A stretch of DNA of 64,000 nucleotides from CALMEH01 sp031409875 (GTDB taxonomy: Bacteria > Acidobacteriota > Blastocatellia > Pyrinomonadales > Pyrinomonadaceae), in contig JANNYB010000063.1 in assembly GCA_031409875.1 (NCBI GenBank), forward strand, positions 1 through 64,000. The letters are read 5' to 3'. This document shows, piece after piece, positions 9,287-18,395 of the stretch. The position numbers and the translations under genes were made by a program. Each line of letters starts with the position of its first letter. The first letter of the stretch is position 1. A model generated the notes under the pieces. It saw only the letters and a program-made list of their open reading frames with translations, ran no database searches and was not told the origin of the DNA.

Positions 9287-9321
9287 CATTTCTTGCGCGG
9301 GTTTGGTAAAATCTCAAAACT

Positions 9322-12300
9322 ATGCCGACTCTGTTTTTTCCGCTCACAATTTTGACGCAAAACTTTGAAGACGAAACTTTTTTGGCTGAAGCCGTCGGAT
9401 TTCACGAAATTTCGCGCTTTCACACCAAAAATGACGAAGCCGCGTTTAACGTCCGCCTCAATGCCGAGCAAGTTTTGAAGGATTCTTACGCAAACTGTTT
9501 GCATACGCGAATTGCGCCGGAAAATATTGAACTTAAAGAGTTTATCGTTGAAATTGCGCCGCCGAAAAAATCCGCCGCGTGGCGTGAAAATATTAATCTG
9601 AAATTTCACGCACTTGTTTCCGAGCGCGAAGACGGATATTTGAACGCGTTTGTTCCGGCACTTAAAATTGTCGTTTTATCGAAAAAAGTAAAAGATTTTG
9701 AAGCGAAAATCGAGCGCGAAATTCATTCTGCTCTGAGCCGCGACGGTTGGATGAAATCTTTGCAATATCTTCGTTGGCTTGAACGTATCGAAAGCGTAAC
9801 TGTTGAAAATGAAGAAATTGCGCTAACTTTGCCGACGGCAAAACAACGTGCGATTGCCGAAGAAAAAGACGAAACGCAGGAAAAATCTGTCTTGGAAGAA
9901 GTCGGCACGGATTTGACGAAAATCAATCTCAAACGCGCTTACGAAACTGAAAAACAAACCGAAATTATCGCGGAAATTCTCAAAGCAAAACAAAAATCGA
10001 GCATTTTATTAGTCGGCGCGGCGGGCGTTGGGAAAACCGCGATTTTTCACGAATTGGTGCGCCGACGCGAAGAATTCAACCTCGATAAAAACGAATTTTG
10101 GGCAACGAGCGGAGCGCGTTTGATTGCCGGACAGACAGGTTTCGGAATGTGGCAGGAACGCGCTTCAAAATTAATTATCGAAGCGAAAAAACGTAATGTA
10201 TTCTTGCATTTAGGTAATTTAATCGAACTTCTCGAAGTCGGCAAAAGCGAAAATTCGACGCAAGGAGTCGCATCATTTTTGCGCCCGAAAATTGCGCGTG
10301 GCGAATTGTTGGCGATTTGCGAATGCACGCCTGAACAAATTTCCGTTCTCGAACGCCGCGATCCGCATCTCTTGAGCGCGTTTCAGCAAATTCGCCTTGC
10401 CGAACCTGACAAAAAAACGAGTCTGCAAATTCTCGAATCCGTTGCCGAAGAATTTTCGGCAAACTTCAGAATCGAAGCGATAAAAACGATTGATTCTCTG
10501 CACCGAAGATTTTCGACATATTCCGCTTTTCCGGGGAAACCCGTCCGATTTTTACGCAATGTTTTTGCCGATTTGGAAGTCGGTGAAACGCTTTCGACGC
10601 AAAAAGTTTTTCGTGAATTTTCAAACGAAACCGGCTTGCCGGAAATACTTTTGAATGATGAACTTCTGCTTGATTTAGCCGAAACAGAAAAGTTTTTCAC
10701 CGAAAAAGTTATTGGTCAAACGGAAGCCGTAAATCTTGTAACCAATTTAATCGCAACGGTTAAAGCAAAACTTACGCGACCGCGAAAACCGATTGCTTCG
10801 CTGCTTTTTATCGGTCAGACCGGAGTCGGAAAAACCGAATTGACCAAAGCTCTCGCCGAATTTTTCTTTTCCGATGCGGCGCGTCTGATTCGTTTTGATA
10901 TGAGCGAATTTTCTAACGCACTTGCCGTGCAAAGACTCATCGGCGGCACGGGCGAAGCCGAAGGAATTCTAACCGCAAAAGTGCGCGAACAGCCTTTTTC
11001 CGTCGTGCTTTTAGACGAATTTGAAAAGGCTGACGCATCGTTTTTCGACTTGCTTTTGCAGATTTTGGGCGAAGGTCGTTTGACCGATTCAGTCGGGCGC
11101 GTGGCGGATTTTACGAATTCGATTATCGTGATGACTTCCAATCTCGGTGCAAGCGAATTTCAGCGCGGAAAATCCGGCTTTTTGAATAATTCGCGTGAAC
11201 GCCAAGCGGCGAAAAAACATTTCGATTCGTCCGTGCGCGAATTTCTGCGCCCCGAAATTTACAACCGCCTTGACCGCATCGTTCCGTTTGCACCGCTGGA
11301 CGAAAAAACCGTTTTACACATTGCTGAATTAGAAATTGAAAAACTCAAAAAACGCGACGGTTTGCGGTTTCGTCCGGTTAATTTGGAAATCGGTGAAGAA
11401 GTGCTAAACCATTTAGCCGAGAGAGGTTATGACATTCGCTACGGAGCGCGTCCGCTCAAACGCACAATCGAGCGCGAACTGCTTGCGCCGCTTTCGGAAG
11501 AATTAAATTTGCGTCCGTTTGATGAAAAATTAACGGTTAAATGTAATTTGCAAAACGGTAAAATTTCGCTCGAATTCATTGCGGAAAACGAGTCGAAAAA
11601 GCATTCTTCCGTTAATCAAATTTTAGCAATTCACGCCGAAAGAATCGCCAAACTTCGCCGCAAAATGCAGAAATTTCTCGCAAGTTATAAATTAACCGAA
11701 CTCGGCGACGAAATTTATCAAATCGCGCGAATCGAAGCCGTTTTGCTTCGCGGAAAATGGCTTTCTGATGAAGACAAATTGCGAATCGAACGCAAACCGA
11801 AAATTGTAAGATTTCTCGAAAATGTAAAAGAATTCGGCGAAAATGTAAATATTCAAGAAGACGAAATTTTGCTTGAAATTTACGGCAAATCTTTGTCGGA
11901 GAAATCAAATTATTCCGTTGAAATCGGAGAAAAAGAAAAGTATTTGGAAAAATATCTGCTCGAACTTTTAAGTTTGCAATATCAAAAACCGGACGAAATA
12001 AAACTCACGATTTTCAGCGAAAATACATCAGCAATGTTTCGGACGTTGCGATTATATCTCCACTATTTGCAAGACTTTGACGGCAAAATAAAACGAGTTT
12101 TAATTTTTACTTCGGTAAAACAAAAAGACCAAAAGCCTGAACCGCAAACGCTTTTTGACCGCGAAATTTGGCGCAAGGAAATTACCGATTTTGACAAATT
12201 TTCCAATAATTTGCCGAATGATGTTGTCGGAATGTTACTCGAAATCGAAGGCGTTCTCACACTTCCGCGTTTGGGCGCGGAAAGCGGCATTCATCGTTTT

Positions 12301-12561
12301 GTTTCAGGCGCAAAAGCCGACCACGTGCTTGTCGGTTTAACCGATGCGGTGTTTGAAAAATTTGCACTTCCTGAAGATTTGGAAAAGCGCGATTCGGTGA
12401 AATCTCAAATTGAACGGCGCATTTATGATTTACCGCAAAATCAGATGAAAGATTTGCTTTTGAATAAAACTTTTTCGCTTGAAAATGTTGATTTACAAGA
12501 AGTTTTTACGAAAGCGGTGGAAGAAAATTTAATGAAAACGTCGGAAAGTTTAATCGAATAA
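9322..12561 (+). CDS. Clp-like double-AAA+ ATPase with PCRF-like C-terminal domain (first of three)
   Basis: 1079 residues. The N-terminal ~190 residues are not the usual Clp_N repeat; two beta-rich segments of the form 'G(Y/F)xxAxxPxL' vaguely resemble a duplicated HicB-like fold. D1 has Walker A GAAGVGKTA (~231) but no acidic Walker B (FLHLGNLIELL). D2 has Walker A GQTGVGKTEL (~497), Walker B VVLLDEFEKA (~563), a loop ending SGF at the ClpP-docking IGF/LGF position (~617), RPEIYNRLD and a ClpB D2-small domain. The ~300-residue tail contains IEG...LGAESGIHRFV (~975-993), matching the release-factor PCRF domain (IxG...LxxExGVHRLV), but no GGQ motif. Unfoldase function is inferred from D2; no good Shine-Dalgarno sequence. 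Confidence 0.85.
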   Translation: MPTLFFPLTILTQNFEDETFLAEAVGFHEISRFHTKNDEAAFNVRLNAEQVLKDSYANCLHTRIAPENIELKEFIVEIAPPKKSAAWRENINLKFHALVSEREDGYLNAFVPALKIVVLSKKVKDFEAKIEREIHSALSRDGWMKSLQYLRWLERIESVTVENEEIALTLPTAKQRAIAEEKDETQEKSVLEEVGTDLTKINLKRAYETEKQTEIIAEILKAKQKSSILLVGAAGVGKTAIFHELVRRREEFNLDKNEFWATSGARLIAGQTGFGMWQERASKLIIEAKKRNVFLHLGNLIELLEVGKSENSTQGVASFLRPKIARGELLAICECTPEQISVLERRDPHLLSAFQQIRLAEPDKKTSLQILESVAEEFSANFRIEAIKTIDSLHRRFSTYSAFPGKPVRFLRNVFADLEVGETLSTQKVFREFSNETGLPEILLNDELLLDLAETEKFFTEKVIGQTEAVNLVTNLIATVKAKLTRPRKPIASLLFIGQTGVGKTELTKALAEFFFSDAARLIRFDMSEFSNALAVQRLIGGTGEAEGILTAKVREQPFSVVLLDEFEKADASFFDLLLQILGEGRLTDSVGRVADFTNSIIVMTSNLGASEFQRGKSGFLNNSRERQAAKKHFDSSVREFLRPEIYNRLDRIVPFAPLDEKTVLHIAELEIEKLKKRDGLRFRPVNLEIGEEVLNHLAERGYDIRYGARPLKRTIERELLAPLSEELNLRPFDEKLTVKCNLQNGKISLEFIAENESKKHSSVNQILAIHAERIAKLRRKMQKFLASYKLTELGDEIYQIARIEAVLLRGKWLSDEDKLRIERKPKIVRFLENVKEFGENVNIQEDEILLEIYGKSLSEKSNYSVEIGEKEKYLEKYLLELLSLQYQKPDEIKLTIFSENTSAMFRTLRLYLHYLQDFDGKIKRVLIFTSVKQKDQKPEPQTLFDREIWRKEITDFDKFSNNLPNDVVGMLLEIEGVLTLPRLGAESGIHRFVSGAKADHVLVGLTDAVFEKFALPEDLEKRDSVKSQIERRIYDLPQNQMKDLLLNKTFSLENVDLQEVFTKAVEENLMKTSESLIE

Positions 12562-12642
12562 TTTAACCGCGAAAAGCGCGAATAACCGCGAAAGATTTTT
12601 TACGCTTATTTAGCGGTTTTTTCGCATTTTTCGCGGTTAAAT
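12561..12642. repeat. Intergenic hairpin of 'accgcgaaa' words
   Basis: TTAACCGCGAAAAGCGCGAA mirrored by TTTTCGCGGTTAA. It fills almost the whole gap between the first and second Clp-like genes. Same vocabulary as 1845-1918 and 54926-54998. Confidence 0.8.
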
Positions 12643-12651
12643 AAAATCAAA

Positions 12652-15600
12652 ATGTTAGTTTCAATTCCCGTTTTAGCAACGGAACAAAAACAACCGAATC
12701 AGCCAACGCCGACAGTTTTCGTGCGTCCGCTTTTTGCGCCTCAGCCGGTTGAGCAAGGCGCGAGTTTGCAACGCGCTTTGAACAAATTGGCACAGACTTT
12801 GCGCGAAAATTATGAAAATCTCGGCAAAGAAGCTAGACATAATGATCTTGCGTGGCATCTTTTTTCGCCATTGCTTTCGTCAAAAACTTTAAATTTTCGG
12901 CTGTTTTTGAGTTCGCAGACGTTTGATTGCAAATACGTTTTCGTAGAATTCGACGCTTTCGGCAAACGAATTGCACACACGCCGAATGTGCCGGAAATTT
13001 GGTTTGAATTGGAACGCGGCGAAGATTTCCAAAAACGCGCCGAAGATGTTTTGACCGAACATTTCAAAAATTTAGAAAGAAAAAACGGCAAAAATTCGCA
13101 AAATCCGGCAGACCTTTCTTTTCAGTCAAAAGCGTTTGTAACGACGCTTGATTTAAATTTGAATTTGCCGCAAAAGTATGAAAAGAAAGAAGATAATCTT
13201 TTTGCAATGCTCGGCGGCGATGAAAAAGTAGTCGGCGCAAACGAGCTTCGGCGCGTCGGGCGTTGTTTGGATTGGCTTTATCCCGATGAATTGGAACGCG
13301 CTGTCGGACGCGGCGAAGAAGTTGAAAATTTAACAAAACTGCTCGATGCAAAAGACAAATGCGCCATCGTGATTATCGGAAAACCGCAAACGGGAAAAAC
13401 GAATCTTTTGCACGAATATGTTTTCAATCACGCGAAAAATCGCAAAAATTCGCAGACTGTCGAACGTCTTGTTTGGCTGATTTCGCCACAACGTCTGATT
13501 TCGGGAATGTCGTTTGTCGGGCAATGGGAAAATCGTCTGACGGCGATTTTGGATGAAGCGAAAAACCGCAAACATCTGCTTTATTTTGATGATCTTTTGG
13601 GACTTTTTCTCGCGGGCGTTTCAGCGAGTTCAAATTTGAATGTCGCGCAGGTTTTGAAACCTTATATCGAACGCCGCGAGGTGCGCGTTGTCGGCGAAGT
13701 TACGCCGGAAACGTGGCGCGTTGTCAAAGAAAAAGACCGTTCGTTTGCCGAAATGTTTCACGTTTTTCGGCTTGATGAAACCGATGAAAACGAAACCTTG
13801 AAAATCTCGCTTTCCGTGCGGCGCGATTTGGAACTTAAATCTAACTGTAAATTTGACTTAGATGCTTTGCCGTGCGTGTTGGATTTGCAGAGACGTTATA
13901 ACCGCGAAGCGTATTTTCCGGGCAAAGCGGCGATTTTTCTGCGCCAAATTGCGGTAAAGTTTCAAGACGCAATAATTTCACGCGCCGATGTTTTGCGCGA
14001 ATTTGAAGCGAAAAGCGGAATGCGCGTCGCGTTTTTGGATGACCGAACCAAACTCGAAAAAAGCGAGATTATCCGCCATATTTCCGAAGGCGTAATCGGT
14101 CAAAAAGCGGCGGTCAACGCGGCGGCTGATGTAATTTCGATTGCAAAATCGCGTTTGAACGACACAAGCCGTCCGCTGGCTTCGTTTTTATTTTTGGGTT
14201 CGACCGGCATCGGCAAAACCGAAGCGGCAAAGCAAATCGCGGCGTATCTTTACGGAAGCGCGGAGAAATTTTTGCGGTTTGATATGAATGAATTCGTTTC
14301 GCCGTTTGATGTGGCGCGGCTTATCGGAACTTTTGACCAGCCCGAAGGTTTATTAACGGCAGCGATTCGGCGCGAGCCTTTTTCCGTTGTTTTATTGGAC
14401 GAAATCGAAAAAGCAAATGCTGATGTTTTCAATCTTTTGCTGCAAGTTTTGGGCGAAGGTCGCCTAACGGACGCGCACGGACGAACGGCGGATTTTTCAA
14501 ATGCGATAATTATTTTGACCTCGAATCTCGGCACACGCGAAGCAAACGTCAAACTCGGTTTCCGCGAGACAAACGATTCAAACGCAAGCATTTACAGGCA
14601 AGCGGCGGAGAAATTTTTCCGCCCTGAATTTTTTAACCGTTTGGATAAAATTATTCCATTTGAAAATCTCAGCCGCGAAGATGTCGAACGCATTGCGCGG
14701 ATTCAACTGCAAAAAGTTTTTGCCCGCGAAGGTTTTGCGCGTCGAAATTGTCGTCTCGAACTCGAACCTTCCGCCGTGCAAAAAATTGTTGACGAAGGTT
14801 ATAAACCCGAACTCGGTGCGCGTGCGCTAAAACGCGCCATCGAGAAAAATCTGATTCAGCCGATTGGAGCGCGGCTGGCTTCGCTCAAAACTACTGCGCC
14901 GACGATTATCAAAATCTCACGCGAAGCGGAAAAATTCGTTACGCAAGTCGAAGAAATTAAACCGCTTGCGCCAGAAAATTCGATTTGGATGACGCACGAT
15001 TTTTCTGAGATTCAGACGGAACTCGATAAAATCGAAGACGTTTTAAATCGCCTTGAAGATGAAATAGAACATCTGAAACCACACGGCGAAATCGTTCCGA
15101 ATGATGAAAATCAAGCGCGATATTTTCTCGTGATGGAATACATCAAACGAATCGAACGAATGATTGAACGGGCTGATAATTGGAACGATGAAAAAGCAAA
15201 AAGCAAAAGTAAAAAGGTAAAGTCAGAGTCGCGTCAGCTTGTTTCTTTGCGAGATTCGGGCATTGATTTTGCGGAGTTTTTGAGCGATTCAAATTTGTCT
15301 TTGCGTTTGAAAGAATTGGCGGAAGAAAACCTTAGATTTGGCGAAACCGCCGCCGATTATGTGCAAGACATTTGGCGCGAAACTGCATTTTTACAGACGA
15401 TTGCGGATAATTTATCAAAACCTTTGACTGAAAAATGCGTGATGACTTTTCGCTGTGCCGATGTTTATTTCGGTAAGGAAACAATTCCGGCAATGATTGA
15501 AAATTATAAACGATTTTTCGGTCAGGAATTGGGTTTGAAAGTCTCGGAAATCAACTCGAAAAATGCAGAAACCGATTATTTCGAGCAATGTTTAGAAATC

Positions 15601-15861
15601 GAAGGCGTTTTCGGTTTCGATCTTGCCAAAGCCGAAAGCGGCAATCACGTTTTCGTTTCAAAACGCGGCGGTTTTACGCCGATTGAAATTTTCGTCGGCG
15701 AATCGTCTGAAAAGAAAGAGTTTAAAGTCGTGCGAATTTACAACGAAAGAAAAATCGCGCTCGATTTCCGCAGCGGTTTGATAACGCGCGAAATTTTGAG
15801 TTTTCGTGAACTCAGAACTTTTGTTTTGAGCGGTTTGGCATTGCCGCCGGAGTTAAATTAA
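12652..15861 (+). CDS. Clp-like double-AAA+ ATPase with PCRF-like C-terminal domain (second of three)
   Basis: 1069 residues, paralogue of its neighbours. The N-terminal ~200 residues are non-standard for Clp. D1 has Walker A GKPQTGKTN (~243) and an acidic Walker B remnant (LLYFDDLLGL). D2 has Walker A GSTGIGKTE (~517), Walker B VVLLDEIEKA (~580), SNLG sensor region, a loop with LGF (~637, the ClpP-docking position) and PEFFNRLD (~658). After the D2-small domain comes a helical region (~775-900) and a PCRF-like segment with LEIEGVFGFDLAKAESGNHVFV (~984-1003); the GGQ motif is absent. No Shine-Dalgarno sequence is seen; the gene probably shares transcription with the first, through a large hairpin. 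Confidence 0.85.
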   Translation: MLVSIPVLATEQKQPNQPTPTVFVRPLFAPQPVEQGASLQRALNKLAQTLRENYENLGKEARHNDLAWHLFSPLLSSKTLNFRLFLSSQTFDCKYVFVEFDAFGKRIAHTPNVPEIWFELERGEDFQKRAEDVLTEHFKNLERKNGKNSQNPADLSFQSKAFVTTLDLNLNLPQKYEKKEDNLFAMLGGDEKVVGANELRRVGRCLDWLYPDELERAVGRGEEVENLTKLLDAKDKCAIVIIGKPQTGKTNLLHEYVFNHAKNRKNSQTVERLVWLISPQRLISGMSFVGQWENRLTAILDEAKNRKHLLYFDDLLGLFLAGVSASSNLNVAQVLKPYIERREVRVVGEVTPETWRVVKEKDRSFAEMFHVFRLDETDENETLKISLSVRRDLELKSNCKFDLDALPCVLDLQRRYNREAYFPGKAAIFLRQIAVKFQDAIISRADVLREFEAKSGMRVAFLDDRTKLEKSEIIRHISEGVIGQKAAVNAAADVISIAKSRLNDTSRPLASFLFLGSTGIGKTEAAKQIAAYLYGSAEKFLRFDMNEFVSPFDVARLIGTFDQPEGLLTAAIRREPFSVVLLDEIEKANADVFNLLLQVLGEGRLTDAHGRTADFSNAIIILTSNLGTREANVKLGFRETNDSNASIYRQAAEKFFRPEFFNRLDKIIPFENLSREDVERIARIQLQKVFAREGFARRNCRLELEPSAVQKIVDEGYKPELGARALKRAIEKNLIQPIGARLASLKTTAPTIIKISREAEKFVTQVEEIKPLAPENSIWMTHDFSEIQTELDKIEDVLNRLEDEIEHLKPHGEIVPNDENQARYFLVMEYIKRIERMIERADNWNDEKAKSKSKKVKSESRQLVSLRDSGIDFAEFLSDSNLSLRLKELAEENLRFGETAADYVQDIWRETAFLQTIADNLSKPLTEKCVMTFRCADVYFGKETIPAMIENYKRFFGQELGLKVSEINSKNAETDYFEQCLEIEGVFGFDLAKAESGNHVFVSKRGGFTPIEIFVGESSEKKEFKVVRIYNERKIALDFRSGLITREILSFRELRTFVLSGLALPPELN

Positions 15862-15887
15862 AGTAAGTGATAAAAGTAAAAGAAAAA

Positions 15888-15970
15888 TTTATCCACAGAT
15901 GAACACAGATAAACACAGATGAACTCCTGATTTAATATCTGTATTCATCTGTGTTCATCTGTGGATAATA
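15888..15970. repeat. Intergenic hairpin of 'cacagatgaa' words
   Basis: TTTATCCACAGATGAACACA mirrored by TGTGTTCATCTGTGGATAA. Arms are reiterations of the ~10-base word 'cacagat(g/a)aa'. Sister hairpins lie at 52206-52288 and, split by another element, at 34333-34541. It fills the gap before the third Clp-like gene. Confidence 0.85.
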
Positions 15971-15976
15971 AAAAAA

Positions 15977-18331
15977 ATGGCAGTTTTTCGGATACCGATT
16001 TTAGTTTGGGAAAATTTTAACGGCACGTTTTCGGCGCAAGCTGTCGGGAGCGATTATTTTTTTCCGCCGACGGCTTTTGCCGAGCGGAAAGACGCGGCAA
16101 TTTCGGAAGTTAAGGAATATTTGCAATGGCTTTTCGAGAACGAATGGTGGCGCGAAAGTGAGGAATTTGAAAATGTAAGTCTGACGGAGTTCCGTGTCGA
16201 AATTCGCCCCGAATACGAGATAAAATCGCGTGAAGAAGCGAAAATTAAACAACGCAAACGCGAACCGAAAAAGCGTATTTTCACGAGTGAGGAAACCGTG
16301 CCTTTGCGCGTTGCGTGTGTTCATTGGAAAAACGAAAACGGCAATTTTTCCGCCGTTTTGCCGCTTCTCGACATCGAATTTTCGTTTAACCGCGAAAGCG
16401 AATTGAAGGCTTTGGTCAATCTGAAAGTGCAGGAAACTCTGCGCGGTTCGACACCGTTGGCTTTGACAAAAAAATTACCGCCAAAAGCCATAATTTTAGA
16501 AGAAATCACATTTCAAGCGCGACGTAAAGATGTTGAAAATCAATATGTTAAAGAAACTCCGAATTTAATTGCGATTGCCGAACCGCTTGGCGCAAAAGAG
16601 TTGACACGGAAAAGTTATAAGGCTTACGAGCGCGAAAACGAAATATCGGATTTAATCAAGCGTCTGACAAATGAACGCGCCAGCGTCATCATTTTGGGCG
16701 CAAACGGAATCGGAAAAACGACCGTTTTGACCGAAGCCGTCAAGCAGATCGAAAAAGATTTATTCACCAAAGCGGATGAAGATTTTGACGATGAATTTGA
16801 AGAAATAAAACCGAAAAATCGTTTTTGGCAAACAAACGGCGGACGGCTTATTTCTGGAATGAAATATCTTGGGCAATGGGAAGAACGGCTCGAAAATATT
16901 ATTGCCGAGCTTTCGGATATTGACGGCGTTTTGTGCGTCGAAAATTTGCTCGATTTGGTGCGCTACGGCGGACGTGCGGCGGAAGAAAGTCTGGCGGCGT
17001 TTCTCGTGCCTTACCTTCAGCGAAATGAAATTCGGATTGTTGCCGAATCAACTTTGGAAGAATTAGACGCTTGCCGCAGACTTTTGCCGGCGTTTGCAAA
17101 TCTGTTTCAAATCGTTCGGTTGCCTGAATTTACGACGGAAAAGGCTTTGACAATTTTAACGCGAATTGCCGAAACAAACGCAAGAAATCTGAAAATCGAA
17201 TATTCGGCAAGCGTGATTAATTTAATTTATCGTTTGTTTTCACGCTTTATGCCGTATCAAAAATTTCCGTCGAAACAGACGCAGTTTTTGAACGCAGTGT
17301 TTGAAAAAGCTGCAAAAGCGCGTCAAAAGGAAGTTTTAGCCGAAAACATTATCGAAGAATTTATCAAATTAACAGGCTTGCCCGAATTGTTTTTGCGCGA
17401 CGAAATCACTCTGGATTTTGCTGACGTTTTAGCAAATTTTGAAAGCGAGGTTATCGGGCAAACTCAAGCCTGTGAACAAGTTGCCGGAATCGTAACGACT
17501 TTCAAAGCCGGATTGAACGACACGAATCGTCCGCTCGGAGTTTTCCTTTTCACGGGTCCGACGGGCGTTGGAAAAACCGAATTGGCGAAATCTTTGGCGC
17601 GTTTCTTTTTCGGCGCGGACGATGCGAAGAAAGAAAAAATCGTGCGGCTCGATATGAGCGAATACAGTTTGGGCGGCTCGGCTTCGCGGCTTCTGACAAA
17701 ATCTGATGGTTCGCCTTCGGATTTGATTCAACAGGTGCGCGAAAAACCTTTTTCCGTCGTGCTTTTCGACGAAATCGAAAAAGCCGACGCGCAAGTTTTC
17801 GATGTTTTACTCGGACTTTTTGACGAAGGACGCTTAACCGACAGATTCGGGCGCGTTACGAATTTTACTTCGACGGTCGTGATTATGACTTCAAATCTCG
17901 GCGCGGAACGCTTTGCACGCGGCGAAATCGGTTTCAGCGAAAGCGAAAATATTTCAAACGAAAAGGAAATCAAAGCGTTTTTTCGCCCCGAATTTTTTAA
18001 TCGTTTAGACAGCGTTGTCGGGTTTAAACCGCTCGATAAAATTTCGCTTTATAAAATTACTGAAAAGGAAATTTCAGCCGTTGCAAAACGCGAAGGTTTG
18101 GCGGAAAAAACCATCAAACTCGTTTGGACACAGGAAGTTATCGAACATTTATCGAAAAAAGGTTTCGACTCACGTTTCGGCGCAAGACCTTTGCAACGCA
18201 CCATCGAAACACTTCTGACCGCGCCGCTTGCAGAATTTTTACTGCAAAATTCAAAACTGAAACATTGTGAGATTTTAGTTGAATTCAATAACGGTATTTT
18301 GCAATTAACCGACAGAAAATTAACCGTATAG
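15977..18331 (+). CDS. Clp-like double-AAA+ ATPase without PCRF-like tail (third of three)
   Basis: 784 residues. The N-terminus has two related segments (WENFNGTFSAQAVG and WKNENGNFSAVLP), suggesting a duplicated small domain that is not Clp_N. D1 has Walker A GANGIGKTT (~239), but the Walker B position reads LCVENLLDLV without the Asp-Glu pair. D2 has Walker A GPTGVGKTEL (~526), Walker B VVLFDEIEKAD (~595), a loop with IGF (~651), PEFFNRLD, and a D2-small domain with GARPLQRTIE at the end. It stops where a standard ClpA/C would, without the extra ~300 residues of its two neighbours. IGF at the docking loop suggests partnership with ClpP, as known for ClpA/ClpX. Confidence 0.85.
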   Translation: MAVFRIPILVWENFNGTFSAQAVGSDYFFPPTAFAERKDAAISEVKEYLQWLFENEWWRESEEFENVSLTEFRVEIRPEYEIKSREEAKIKQRKREPKKRIFTSEETVPLRVACVHWKNENGNFSAVLPLLDIEFSFNRESELKALVNLKVQETLRGSTPLALTKKLPPKAIILEEITFQARRKDVENQYVKETPNLIAIAEPLGAKELTRKSYKAYERENEISDLIKRLTNERASVIILGANGIGKTTVLTEAVKQIEKDLFTKADEDFDDEFEEIKPKNRFWQTNGGRLISGMKYLGQWEERLENIIAELSDIDGVLCVENLLDLVRYGGRAAEESLAAFLVPYLQRNEIRIVAESTLEELDACRRLLPAFANLFQIVRLPEFTTEKALTILTRIAETNARNLKIEYSASVINLIYRLFSRFMPYQKFPSKQTQFLNAVFEKAAKARQKEVLAENIIEEFIKLTGLPELFLRDEITLDFADVLANFESEVIGQTQACEQVAGIVTTFKAGLNDTNRPLGVFLFTGPTGVGKTELAKSLARFFFGADDAKKEKIVRLDMSEYSLGGSASRLLTKSDGSPSDLIQQVREKPFSVVLFDEIEKADAQVFDVLLGLFDEGRLTDRFGRVTNFTSTVVIMTSNLGAERFARGEIGFSESENISNEKEIKAFFRPEFFNRLDSVVGFKPLDKISLYKITEKEISAVAKREGLAEKTIKLVWTQEVIEHLSKKGFDSRFGARPLQRTIETLLTAPLAEFLLQNSKLKHCEILVEFNNGILQLTDRKLTV

Positions 18332-18383
18332 AAAGATAGAACACATAACAAAAATCAAAAATCTATGTGTTCTATCTTTCTAT
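18329..18383. terminator. Bidirectional hairpin between convergent genes
   Basis: ATAGAAAGATAGAACACATA mirrored by TATGTGTTCTATCTTTCTAT. It starts in the stop codon of the third Clp-like gene and ends 13 bases before the dapD stop, so it can terminate both. Confidence 0.75.
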
Positions 18384-18395
18384 GTAGTTGAAAAA

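Noticed and set aside
9322..18331. Type VI secretion ClpV or ordinary ClpB disaggregase
   Set aside because: No Clp_N or ClpB middle domain and no T6SS genes nearby; docking-like IGF/LGF loops are absent from ClpB.
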